Shown one piece after another: positions 23,812 to 32,835 of a stretch of DNA of 57,646 nt (position 1 is the stretch's first letter; each line of letters starts with the position of its first letter). The DNA comes from Crocinitomicaceae bacterium (lineage in GTDB: Bacteria; Bacteroidota; Bacteroidia; Flavobacteriales_D; Crocinitomicaceae): positions 74,454-132,099 of the forward strand of contig JANQWC010000028.1 of assembly GCA_030730025.1 (NCBI GenBank), given 5' to 3'. Under the pieces are notes generated by a model that was not told the DNA's origin, made no database searches, and saw nothing but the letters and a program-made list of their open reading frames with translations. The position numbers and the translations under genes are program-made.

Positions 23812-24609
23812 CTACATTTTCAGTCTAAAAACCTTGATTTTTTGTCCTTGCTGAAAATAAAATAGATCTTGTAAAACTTGAAGCTCTTGGTAGTTTTGAA
23901 TAGGGAGTTCAATTCGGCTTGAATGGAAACTAGGCTGTAATTTTTCTATCCAATTTTGTTGTTGCAGCCAGATTTCATTTTGATAACCAAATAGGGTGAG
24001 CGCTGGCGTTAAAGTCAGCTTTTTGACCAAGGTAAGGTTGCGGTCAAATTCAAAATAACGACCGTCGCTGAGTAGGCAGATCAGGTTTTGTTGGTGCTCA
24101 AAAAATTGAATAATTTGAGCGTCTTTACTGCTTTCAAAACAGTTGTCTACGATTTGAACCGCTTGAGCTGTATTGATATTAAATAAAATCAAACGCTCGC
24201 GATACTGGTCAAATATCCAAATAAAGTCTGGCCGCTGGCTAATAGCTACGTTTGCAACACTCGAAAAGCCAAAATCGAAAAAAGCCAATAGACCATCTTT
24301 TAATTGTAAGGTGTTATCGACGATTCCCATCATTTGTTGTCCTTCTGAAAAAAGGAGTGCGCGCAAGCCACTGATCGCTTGTACATTACTTATATCAGCT
24401 AGGATTTTATAAGTTTCTTGAAAGGGCTGTTGATTTTGCTCGTTTTGTAGCCAAACGGCGTTGTCTTTCCATTGGTAGAGTTGGCCCCATTCGTCGCTGG
24501 TCCAGTGGTAGGAGCTGTCTTTGAGTGTGAGTTCTTTTTCTAAAATCCACGTTTGCCCCGTTGAATGAAGACCAATCAAAATATAAAAAATGGGGGCAAG
24601 TATTTTCAT
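23812..24609 (-). CDS. Hypothetical exported protein, propeller-like
   Basis: The 265-residue protein starts at the ATG at 24609, overlapping the GH3 stop by ATGA. The first about 20 residues are a signal peptide (KILAPIFYILIGLHSTGQT). I recognise no family. The rest shows regularly spaced strands with aromatic residues (LYQWKDNAVWLQ, IWIFDQYRERLILF, LICLLSDGRYFEFDRN), which recall short beta-propeller blades, and Gln-rich loops. Proteins like this are often found as exported partners in Bacteroidota, without known function. It is the last gene of the long mtaB-queD-folE-BI-1-GH3 run. Confidence 0.75.
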   Translation of the reverse strand: MKILAPIFYILIGLHSTGQTWILEKELTLKDSSYHWTSDEWGQLYQWKDNAVWLQNEQNQQPFQETYKILADISNVQAISGLRALLFSEGQQMMGIVDNTLQLKDGLLAFFDFGFSSVANVAISQRPDFIWIFDQYRERLILFNINTAQAVQIVDNCFESSKDAQIIQFFEHQQNLICLLSDGRYFEFDRNLTLVKKLTLTPALTLFGYQNEIWLQQQNWIEKLQPSFHSSRIELPIQNYQELQVLQDLFYFQQGQKIKVFRLKM

Positions 24610-26114
24610 TGACAACGCAAAATTTCTTGAAGTAAGTTGGGCATGTTTTGCAAGCGCGGCACCTTATGCTGGCCACCAAGTTTGCCTTTCTGCTTGAGCC
24701 AGCGGTGAAAGGTTCCTTCTGGCGCCATGGTAAGTAACGGAAATCCGATGTTGATATTGCCTTTGCGTTTGGCGTCGTAGTCGGCATTGCCATTTTTTAG
24801 CGCTTGGTCTAGCGTTGCACAAAATGCAGCTTCATCAGTAGGGTTTTGTTCAAATTCAATGAGCCAATGGTGGCGGCCTACTTGTGTGTCTTCAGAAAAA
24901 TCTGGTGCAACGGTGTAATCGCGCACTTGTACGTGGTGAGCAAGGCAAGCTTCGCTCAGGGCTTGTTCGGCGTGCTCAATAATGAGTTTTTCACCAAAAG
25001 CATTGATGTAGTGTGCGGTTCGGCCACTGACCACAAAGCGATAAGGCTTAGTTTGCGTAAAGCGGACGGTATCGCCGATGATGTAGCGCCACAAACCAGC
25101 TGAGGTCGAAATGACCAAAGCGTAGTCGGTGTCGGGTTGTACTTCTTCGAGTTGGCAGACCGCTGTAGAAGCCAAGCCTTCAAAGCTTGTCATCGGGATG
25201 AACTCAAAGAAAACCTCTGAATTGGTAAGTAAGAGTAGGTCTTTGGTATATTTTTGATCTTGCAAGCCAAAATAACCCTCCGAGGCGTTGTAGTTTTCGA
25301 CGTAATTCATGTCGGTTTTGCCAATGATCTTTTCAAAGGCTTGCCGATAAGGCACAAACGAAACACCGCCATGGATATACAGCTCTAAGTTGGGCCAGAC
25401 CTCTGCTATGGTTGCTTTCTCGCTCTTCTCCAAGACTTTTTGCAAGAGCAAGAGCGTCCAGCTCGGCACACCGGCAATGATGCAGATGTTTTGGTCCAGC
25501 ACAGAAGCCGCCATGCGGTCTAGTTTTTCCTCCCAGTTTTCTAAAAGTGCGATTTCTTTTTTTGGCGTGCGGCGCAGTTCTGTCCAGATCGGAAGATTAT
25601 TGATGATGATCGCAGAGAGGTCGCCGATAAAGACGCCGTGGCTGTGCTGCTCAATTTTCCCGGTGCCACCAACAATGAGGTGCTTGGCGTTGTAGAGTTT
25701 GCGGCCTTCAAAATTGTGGTAATACTGTGCGAGTAAGTCTTTGCCGCCCGCGTAATGGTTCTCTAAGAGCGAGCTTTCGGTGATTGGCAAAATTTTGATG
25801 CGGTCTGCGGTGGTGCCAGATGATTTGGCAAACCATTTGGTGGCTCCGGGCCAGAGCAAATCGGTTTCGCCTTCTATGGCGCGGTCAATGAAGGGCTTGA
25901 GTGTGCCGTAATCTGAGAGCGGCACCTTGTTTTTGAAATCGTTGTAATTGGCTAATTCAGCAAAATCAAAGGATTTGCCATATTGCGTTTGAGCTCCTTC
26001 GAGCAGTAAGAACTCAAGTGTGCGCGCTTGATTGGCAAGGGCTTGATCACGGTAGTCGTGAATGCGATCCATACGCCGGCCAATCCACCATGAAAATAAG
26101 GTGTTAAACGGCAT
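24606..26114 (-). CDS. GH3 auxin-responsive-promoter family protein (acyl-adenylate/amidosynthetase fold)
   Basis: This 502-residue protein is a bacterial GH3. The adenylate-forming features are present: KSSGTTADRIKILPIT is the phosphate-binding SSGTT loop, YNASEGYFGLQD is the YxASEGxxG motif, and GLWRYIIGDTVRFTQ is the YRxGD motif. Plant GH3 enzymes link amino acids to jasmonate or indole acetate through acyl-AMP. Bacterial members are common in Bacteroidota with unknown acyl and amine substrates. Membrane segments are absent. It lies between a short membrane peptide gene and an exported hypothetical protein, which suggests a link to the cell envelope, though this is inference. Confidence 0.88.
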   Translation of the reverse strand: MPFNTLFSWWIGRRMDRIHDYRDQALANQARTLEFLLLEGAQTQYGKSFDFAELANYNDFKNKVPLSDYGTLKPFIDRAIEGETDLLWPGATKWFAKSSGTTADRIKILPITESSLLENHYAGGKDLLAQYYHNFEGRKLYNAKHLIVGGTGKIEQHSHGVFIGDLSAIIINNLPIWTELRRTPKKEIALLENWEEKLDRMAASVLDQNICIIAGVPSWTLLLLQKVLEKSEKATIAEVWPNLELYIHGGVSFVPYRQAFEKIIGKTDMNYVENYNASEGYFGLQDQKYTKDLLLLTNSEVFFEFIPMTSFEGLASTAVCQLEEVQPDTDYALVISTSAGLWRYIIGDTVRFTQTKPYRFVVSGRTAHYINAFGEKLIIEHAEQALSEACLAHHVQVRDYTVAPDFSEDTQVGRHHWLIEFEQNPTDEAAFCATLDQALKNGNADYDAKRKGNINIGFPLLTMAPEGTFHRWLKQKGKLGGQHKVPRLQNMPNLLQEILRCQ

Positions 26115-26131
26115 ATGCTATAGGAAGTGGC

Positions 26132-26230
26132 TTAACCCCAAATGAGGATAGACACTAAAATACTGATGAGGGCTACGGTGATGATGGTGCCAACTGCGGC
26201 AGTAGATCCTTCGAAAAAATTATCTGACAT
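26132..26230 (-). CDS. Small single-span membrane peptide (32 residues)
   Basis: In the 150-base gap between BI-1 and GH3 an ATG at 26230 opens a 32-codon frame ending at TAA 26132. It begins MSDNFFEGST and then has about 20 uncharged residues AVGTIITVALISILVSILIW, a good transmembrane helix. It is in the same direction as both neighbours and fills most of the gap. I do not know a family for it. Expression is inferred from position and from the clean membrane-peptide composition. Confidence 0.5.
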   Translation of the reverse strand: MSDNFFEGSTAAVGTIITVALISILVSILIWG

Positions 26231-26266
26231 AAGGTTGTTTTTTGAGTTTCAAAAATAGCAAATCTT

Positions 26267-26983
26267 TTAATCTCGATTGCCCAAAAGACGCAATAAAGAC
26301 AAGAATAAATTCACAAATGTTAAATACAATTGAAAACCAGCGAATAAAGCCAACTTTTGACGCAAGGTGCCATCCATTTGGGCTTGGTGAGCCATATTTT
26401 TGATCATTTGCATTTCGTAGGCGACTAAGCCTGTAAAAATGAAAACTGAAACCAAAGAAATGATGTATTCAAAGCCGCTGCTGCCTAAAAACATATTGAC
26501 TACGCTCGAGATAATCACGCCAAAAAGCAGCATGTAAAGCAAGCTGCCAAATTTGGTGAGGTCTGTTTTGGTGGTGTAACCTAAGAAAGCCATGAAGCCG
26601 AAAGAACCTGCGGTTAAAAGGAAGGTGGTGGCGAGCGTTCCGGTGGAGTAACTCATGAACAAAATAGATAAACTCATGCCCAGTAAAACGGAATAAATGA
26701 CAAAAAGCGCCATTAAAGTGCCAAACGAGAATTTATTGAAGCCACCTGCCATAGCGAAGGAAATCAGGATCGGCGAGAATAAAACCACATAAAAGAACAT
26801 GGAAACACCGCCTGACGCCGTCATGAAAAGGGAGTTCATTAACTCGGTGTTGGTGCCGATGATGTAAGAAATGACCCCGGTAATGGTGAGGGCTGCAAAC
26901 ATGTAGTTGTAAACGCTTTTAATGAAATCGCGGGCGTAGTCTTGGCTGAGGGAGCCTGGGTTTTGGTAATTGAGATCTTCCAT
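26267..26983 (-). CDS. Bax inhibitor-1 / YccA family membrane protein
   Basis: The 238-residue protein has seven hydrophobic segments and the family features: FIKSVYNYMFAALTITGVISY, LGYTTKTDLTKFGSLLYMLL and VAYEMQMIKNMA with the conserved aspartate/tyrosine region. TMBIM/BI-1 proteins are pH-gated calcium leak channels or stress modulators (YccA modulates FtsH). The start at 26983 lies 2 bases from the folE stop, so these are in one message. Confidence 0.92.
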   Translation of the reverse strand: MEDLNYQNPGSLSQDYARDFIKSVYNYMFAALTITGVISYIIGTNTELMNSLFMTASGGVSMFFYVVLFSPILISFAMAGGFNKFSFGTLMALFVIYSVLLGMSLSILFMSYSTGTLATTFLLTAGSFGFMAFLGYTTKTDLTKFGSLLYMLLFGVIISSVVNMFLGSSGFEYIISLVSVFIFTGLVAYEMQMIKNMAHQAQMDGTLRQKLALFAGFQLYLTFVNLFLSLLRLLGNRD

Positions 26984-26985
26984 GG

Positions 26986-27552
26986 TTAATGAATTTTTGC
27001 TTGTACTAAATTAATAAATTCTTTGCGCGTGGCATCGTTGGTCATGAAAATTCCGGTAAACGCACTGGTGGTGGTGACCGAATTTTGTTTTTGTACGCCG
27101 CGCATTTGCATGCACATGTGTGCGCACTCAACAACCACCGCCACGCCTAAAGGGGCAAGGGTGCGCTGAATGCAGTCGCGGATTTCGATCGTGAGCCTCT
27201 CCTGGACTTGTAGCCTGCGCGCATAGGCATCCACAACGCGCGGAATTTTGCTGAGCCCAACAATTTTGCCGTCCGGAATGTAGGCAATGTGGGCTTTGCC
27301 AAAGAATGGTAGCATGTGGTGCTCGCACATCGAATAAACTTCAATGTCTTTGACAATCACCATTTCGGAATAAGCCTCGTGAAAAATAGCGGACTCAATA
27401 ATGCTGTCGGGCTCTTGTGTATAGCCACTTGTAAGAAATTGCATGGCTTTGGCCACGCGTTCGGGTGTTTTGAGTAAGCCCTCGCGGTTGGGGTCTTCGC
27501 CGAGTTGTTCAATGACGCCTTTGTAGAGGTCTTGCAATTGACTGTTTTCCAA
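26986..27552 (-). CDS. folE: GTP cyclohydrolase I
   Basis: FolE turns GTP into dihydroneopterin triphosphate, the entry to folate and, by way of QueD, to queuosine. The 188-residue protein has the zinc ligands in [10 protein letters not shown] and in [13 protein letters not shown], with [21 protein letters not shown] between. The [14 protein letters not shown] block near the C-terminus is typical. It is followed by BI-1 and preceded by a QueD homologue 31 bases upstream. Confidence 0.96.
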   Translation of the reverse strand: MENSQLQDLYKGVIEQLGEDPNREGLLKTPERVAKAMQFLTSGYTQEPDSIIESAIFHEAYSEMVIVKDIEVYSMCEHHMLPFFGKAHIAYIPDGKIVGLSKIPRVVDAYARRLQVQERLTIEIRDCIQRTLAPLGVAVVVECAHMCMQMRGVQKQNSVTTTSAFTGIFMTNDATRKEFINLVQAKIH

Positions 27553-27583
27553 GTGAAATGTTTTTGTACGCTAAGTAATAGAA

Positions 27584-28015
27584 CTAAAAAGGTTCTTTTC
27601 CGCCGTAGTATTCTACGTAGTTGTTTTCGGTCTCGACCAATTTGATTTTGGCGAGTTCTCCGCCGTTTTCGAGTACGAGCGGTGCGAGGATGTCCCAGAT
27701 GGCAATTGCCATGATTTCGGTAGAGGCCATTTGTCCAGCCAAAAATGGTACGTCTAGGTTGAGGTTTTTGTGGTCGAGTGCTTCGATGACGTGCGTCTTG
27801 ACCAATTGGCTCAGGAGTTTGAGGTTCATGATGAAGCCGGTGTCGGCGTCTGGAATGCCTTTGACGGTGACCCAAAGCTCAAAGTTGTGGCCGTGCCAGT
27901 TGTGGTTGGCGCATTTGCCAAATACTTCCCAGTTTTTTTCGTCGGACCACTCAGGGCGCCAGAGTTTGTGGGCAGCATTGAAGGTTTCGCGACGGGTGAT
28001 ATATGTTGTTTTCAT
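27584..28015 (-). CDS. queD: 6-carboxytetrahydropterin synthase / 6-pyruvoyl-tetrahydropterin synthase family
   Basis: The 143-residue protein carries the PTPS motifs: FNAAHKLW with the first zinc His, and GKCANHNWHGHNFELWV with the catalytic Cys and the HxH zinc ligands. The later Asp/His pair lies in VIEALDHKNLNLDV and the Glu in ATEIMA-like (ASTEIMAIAIWDIL). QueD makes 6-carboxy-tetrahydropterin from dihydroneopterin triphosphate, so the neighbouring folE supplies its substrate. The lack of queC/queE in the window leaves a biopterin or folate role open. Confidence 0.9.
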   Translation of the reverse strand: MKTTYITRRETFNAAHKLWRPEWSDEKNWEVFGKCANHNWHGHNFELWVTVKGIPDADTGFIMNLKLLSQLVKTHVIEALDHKNLNLDVPFLAGQMASTEIMAIAIWDILAPLVLENGGELAKIKLVETENNYVEYYGGKEPF

Positions 28016-28028
28016 GACAAAAGCCTAA

Positions 28029-29336
28029 TTACGATACAAAGTTAGTAAGAATGTGGCATTTCATGAGGCCATCGCGGTCAATTTCTGTCAATTCGACGGC
28101 TACAATTTGATTGATGAGCGCTTCGTTGTAGGGCGTCTTGACTTTCACGTAGTTTTCGCTGAAGCCATATAGCCAACCTTCGTTTTCCTCTTGTTCAAAA
28201 AGGACAGCTTTTTGCTTGCCTACTTGCGTCTGGTAAAAGGCCAATTTTTTGCGATCGGAGAGCAGGTGTAGGATTTTGCTTCTTTCGCGTCGGGTCTCCA
28301 TGGGTACTTTGGTACCGAGTTTTGGGGCGCCCGTGTTGGCTCTTTCAGAATACGTAAAGACGTGCAGGTAAGAAATATCGAGGTCTTTTAGAAAATGGAC
28401 TGTCGCCAAGAAATCTTCGTCGGTCTCGCCCGGGAAACCAACAATGACATCTACGCCAATGCAGGCATCGGGGTTGGTCGCTTTGATGCGCTCCACTCTT
28501 TGGGCGTACAAACTCGTTTTGTATTTGCGGCGCATTTTTTCGAGGATGTCGTCGGAGCCACTTTGGAGCGGGATATGAAAGTGGGGAGCAAAGCGTTTGG
28601 AGGCTGTTAAGCAGAAGTCGATGATGTCGTCACTGAGCAAGTTGGGTTCGATAGAAGAAATCCGAAAGCGCTCAATGCCCGCTACGTCATCCAATGCTTT
28701 GGTCAAATCAAAGAAATTTTCTGCTCCTCCCTGACCGAAGTCGCCAATATTGACACCCGTAAGCACCACTTCTTTGACCGCAGTTTGGGCAATTTTTTGC
28801 GCTTCGGCAACGGTTGCTGCAATAGATGCATTGCGGCTTTTGCCACGAGCGAGTGGGATGGTACAAAAAGTACAGAAGTAGTCGCAGCCGTCTTGTACTT
28901 TTAAAAAAGAACGCGTGCGGTCTCCGTAGGAATGCGATGGAATGAAGTCGTGGGTGTGTTTGATGTTGTCATGAACCACTTTTACTTCGCTTTTCTTTTC
29001 GAGATGCGCCAGTACATTGAACTTTTCATTGGCTCCCAAAACGAGGTCAACGCCAGGAATACGGCTGATTTCTTCTGGTTTGAGCTGTGCATAGCAACCC
29101 AAAATGATCACCATTGACTCCGGTGAAATCTTCTTGGCGCGCTTCACGAGCTGCTTGCATTTTTTGTCGGCGTTCTCCGTTACAGAGCACGTATTGATGA
29201 CAAAAACGTCGGGTTTGTCTTCGAAATCGACCTTGGCAAAGCCGCCGTCTTCAAAGAGCCGCGCTATTGTGGAGGTCTCCGAAAAGTTAAGTTTACAACC
29301 AAGTGTATAAAATGCAACACGTTCGAACTGATTCAT
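28029..29336 (-). CDS. mtaB: tRNA (t6A37) 2-methylthiotransferase
   Basis: MtaB adds the methylthio group to C2 of t6A37 in tRNAs. The 435-residue protein has the UPF0004 N-domain (YTLGCKLNFSET, NTCSVTENADKK, ILGCYAQLKPEEI) with three Cys for the auxiliary cluster. The radical-SAM centre is CDYFCTFC (CxxxCxxC), and FNP-type LQSGSDDILEKMRRKYKT and GFPGETDEDFLATVHFLK follow, with a C-terminal TRAM domain. The 'CKLN' in place of 'CQMN' separates MtaB from MiaB. It is the first gene of the run to GH3, with its own promoter TTG-N20-TACTTTTG. Confidence 0.93.
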   Translation of the reverse strand: MNQFERVAFYTLGCKLNFSETSTIARLFEDGGFAKVDFEDKPDVFVINTCSVTENADKKCKQLVKRAKKISPESMVIILGCYAQLKPEEISRIPGVDLVLGANEKFNVLAHLEKKSEVKVVHDNIKHTHDFIPSHSYGDRTRSFLKVQDGCDYFCTFCTIPLARGKSRNASIAATVAEAQKIAQTAVKEVVLTGVNIGDFGQGGAENFFDLTKALDDVAGIERFRISSIEPNLLSDDIIDFCLTASKRFAPHFHIPLQSGSDDILEKMRRKYKTSLYAQRVERIKATNPDACIGVDVIVGFPGETDEDFLATVHFLKDLDISYLHVFTYSERANTGAPKLGTKVPMETRRERSKILHLLSDRKKLAFYQTQVGKQKAVLFEQEENEGWLYGFSENYVKVKTPYNEALINQIVAVELTEIDRDGLMKCHILTNFVS

Positions 29337-29341
29337 CGCTG

Positions 29342-29372
29342 CAAAAGTACAAAATCCTTAACTTTGCATCAA
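29342..29372. promoter_or_regulatory. Overlapping divergent promoters of mtaB (-) and lhgO (+)
   Basis: On the minus strand TTG (29372-29370), 20 bases, then TACTTTTG (29349-29342) point to mtaB, whose ATG is 5 bases after the box. On the plus strand TAACTTTG (29359-29366) points to lhgO. The -33 region of one contains the -7 box of the other, so RNA polymerase cannot use both at once. Confidence 0.6.
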
Positions 29373-29381
29373 ACTAAAGTT

Positions 29382-30590
29382 ATGAAGTACGATATCGCGG
29401 TCATAGGAGGAGGAATAGTTGGCGCAGCCACTTTTTACAAGCTTCAAAAAAAATTCCCCAACCTCAGCATCGTGCTTTTTGAAAAAGAGAAAGTACTCGC
29501 CGATCACCAAACCGGCAACAACTCTGGCGTGATCCACTCTGGGCTCTATTACAAACCGGGTTCGCTAAAGGCGCGCAACTGCATTCAAGGCCGCAAAGAA
29601 CTCGTTCAATTTGCAAAAGATTACAACATCGCCCACGACGTCTGCGGTAAGGTAGTGGTGGCCACCGATGCATCCGAATTGCCAAACATGGACAAAATCT
29701 TCAATACTGGCCTCGAAAACGGCATTGAAGGCATTGAAAAAATCACCGCCGCACAAGTCAGTGAAATAGAACCACACGTCAAAAGTATTGGCGGCATTTG
29801 GGTGCCCGTTACCGGCATCATCGATTTCCGTGGCGCCACCCAAAAAATGGCCGAGCTCGCTTTGGCAGCTAATCCACAAAGCGCCATGCATTTAGGCTGT
29901 GAAGTCCAGGGCATTGAAAAAGGCGAGGCGAGCAGCACGGTATTCACGAGTAAAGGAGCTTTTGAAGCACGCTATCTTGTTTTTTGCGCCGGTTTACAAG
30001 CAGATCGCTTGGCGCGCAAAGACGGCGTTGGCCTCAAAGAACAAGTAGTTGGTTTCCGCGGAGACTACTACGAACTCACACCCGAAGCACGTCACAAAGT
30101 CAAAAACCTTATTTATCCGGTCCCGAACCCCGACTTCCCCTTCCTTGGCGTGCACTTTACCCGCATGACCGACGGCGAAATCGAATGCGGCCCGAACGCG
30201 GTCTTTACCTTCAAGCGCGAAGGCTACGGCAAAACCGACTTCTCGCTGCGCGACACCTACGACGCACTCACCTACAAAGGCACCTGGAAACTCTTCTTTA
30301 ACAACATGTCGTTTGGCATCAATGAATACCGCCGCGCGTTTTCCAAAAAACTATTTCTTAAAACGCTTCAACGCATGATTCCTTCGCTCACCATGGAAGA
30401 CATCCATCCGGGGCGCTCTGGTGTGCGTGCGCTTTTGCTTGCAGAAGACGGCGACACCCGCGACGACTTCCGCATCGAGTACCACGGCAACTCCATTCAC
30501 GTGCTCAACGCACCATCACCTGCCGCAACGGCGTCTTTGGCCATTGGCGAGTACATCGCTGTGGAGGCGCAAAAGCATTTTAATCTTTAA
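29382..30590 (+). CDS. lhgO: L-2-hydroxyglutarate oxidase
   Basis: The 402-residue flavoprotein opens with KYDIAVIGGGIVGAATFYKL, the FAD-binding Rossmann motif. VLADHQTGNNSGVIHSGLYY and RGDYYELTPEARHKVKNLIYPVPNPDFPFLGVHFTR (split) are typical for LhgO (YgaF/L2HGDH). It oxidises L-2-hydroxyglutarate to 2-oxoglutarate and feeds electrons to the membrane quinones. I chose the ATG at 29382; a TTG at 29364 would lie within the promoter box. Its third-position base use looks richer in G/C than its left-hand neighbours, shared with guaB to its right, which may reflect expression. Confidence 0.92.
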   Translation: MKYDIAVIGGGIVGAATFYKLQKKFPNLSIVLFEKEKVLADHQTGNNSGVIHSGLYYKPGSLKARNCIQGRKELVQFAKDYNIAHDVCGKVVVATDASELPNMDKIFNTGLENGIEGIEKITAAQVSEIEPHVKSIGGIWVPVTGIIDFRGATQKMAELALAANPQSAMHLGCEVQGIEKGEASSTVFTSKGAFEARYLVFCAGLQADRLARKDGVGLKEQVVGFRGDYYELTPEARHKVKNLIYPVPNPDFPFLGVHFTRMTDGEIECGPNAVFTFKREGYGKTDFSLRDTYDALTYKGTWKLFFNNMSFGINEYRRAFSKKLFLKTLQRMIPSLTMEDIHPGRSGVRALLLAEDGDTRDDFRIEYHGNSIHVLNAPSPAATASLAIGEYIAVEAQKHFNL

Positions 30591-30602
30591 GAAAAGTTTC
30601 GT

Positions 30603-31226
30603 TTACTGTCTACTCAAATTGCCCGCCTTCCAATCTTGGATCAGCTTAGACCAAGCATAGGGGTTGAGTAAGTTGTTCTGGGGCAGCTGGCCGTTGGTAT
30701 AGATTTTTGTATTTTGTTGTTTGGTGAGTGCGCCATAAGCCAGAGAAGCGTCGGCGTCTAGGCGCGCAGCTACAAAAGCGAGCGATTCGCCGCTGAGTTC
30801 GCGCTGTGCGCGGCGGATGTCGTCTTCGTAGGGGTTCATATTGACGAAATGTTGGGCAAAGGCTTCTTTGTTGGGCCAAGGATAAACCCGAACTTCTGGC
30901 ATGGTGAGGGTGTCGCGGGTGAGCATGTGAATGATGCTGTAGCGGTTGTCATTTAAGGTGTCGGGCGCCCAGAAAGGGCTAGTGCTGTATCCTTTTCTAG
31001 AAAAATAAAGGGTGTCACCCGGTTGGCAGACAATTGAGAAAAAGCCATAGCTATCCGAAATGACGCCTTTGTTGAGTGTTTTGTTGTAAACGGTGGTGTA
31101 GGGGAGCTCAAAAGCTTCTTCGGTGACCACAACTCCGGATAGTTGAATCAGTGGTTTGTTGTGTTGCTGTGCAAGAGCCGTGCAAGACCAAAAGAAGAGC
31201 GAGAATAGATAGAAAAGTTGTTTCAC
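30603..31226 (-). CDS. Exported protein with a carboxypeptidase-like regulatory domain
   Basis: This 207-residue protein starts with a signal peptide (about 1-19, ending in LAQQ). Residues 25-110 look like a CarboxypepD_reg-like/CNA-B beta-sandwich: LIQLSGVVVTEEAFELPYTTV, then GVISDSYGFFSIVCQPGDTLYFSRKGY (split), the usual 'G.fsi.v..gd.l.fs..Gy' pattern. The C-terminal half (PEVRVYPWPNKEAFAQHF onward) is helical and unrecognised. This architecture is frequent in Bacteroidota exported proteins of unknown role. It converges on lhgO with only 12 bases between the stops. Confidence 0.82.
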   Translation of the reverse strand: MKQLFYLFSLFFWSCTALAQQHNKPLIQLSGVVVTEEAFELPYTTVYNKTLNKGVISDSYGFFSIVCQPGDTLYFSRKGYSTSPFWAPDTLNDNRYSIIHMLTRDTLTMPEVRVYPWPNKEAFAQHFVNMNPYEDDIRRAQRELSGESLAFVAARLDADASLAYGALTKQQNTKIYTNGQLPQNNLLNPYAWSKLIQDWKAGNLSRQ

Positions 31227-31293
31227 AGGATAAATTTACGAATAACATGACGAATCAAAGCTACTTAGGTAACCGAATGGCAAATTTTATTGT

Positions 31294-32799
<1,506 letters not shown>

Positions 32800-32835
32800 T
32801 TCAAATCAAAGATTTAACCGCTTTAAACCAACCCA

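Noticed and set aside
27357-27875. Arg-rich 172-codon frame across folE and queD
   Set aside because: It is an out-of-frame reading of two real genes (queD and folE) and is full of Arg/Pro, as is usual for shadows.
29364-29381. TTG start for lhgO
   Set aside because: The TTG is part of the -7 box TAACTTTG; the ATG at 29382 starts the flavin-binding motif directly.
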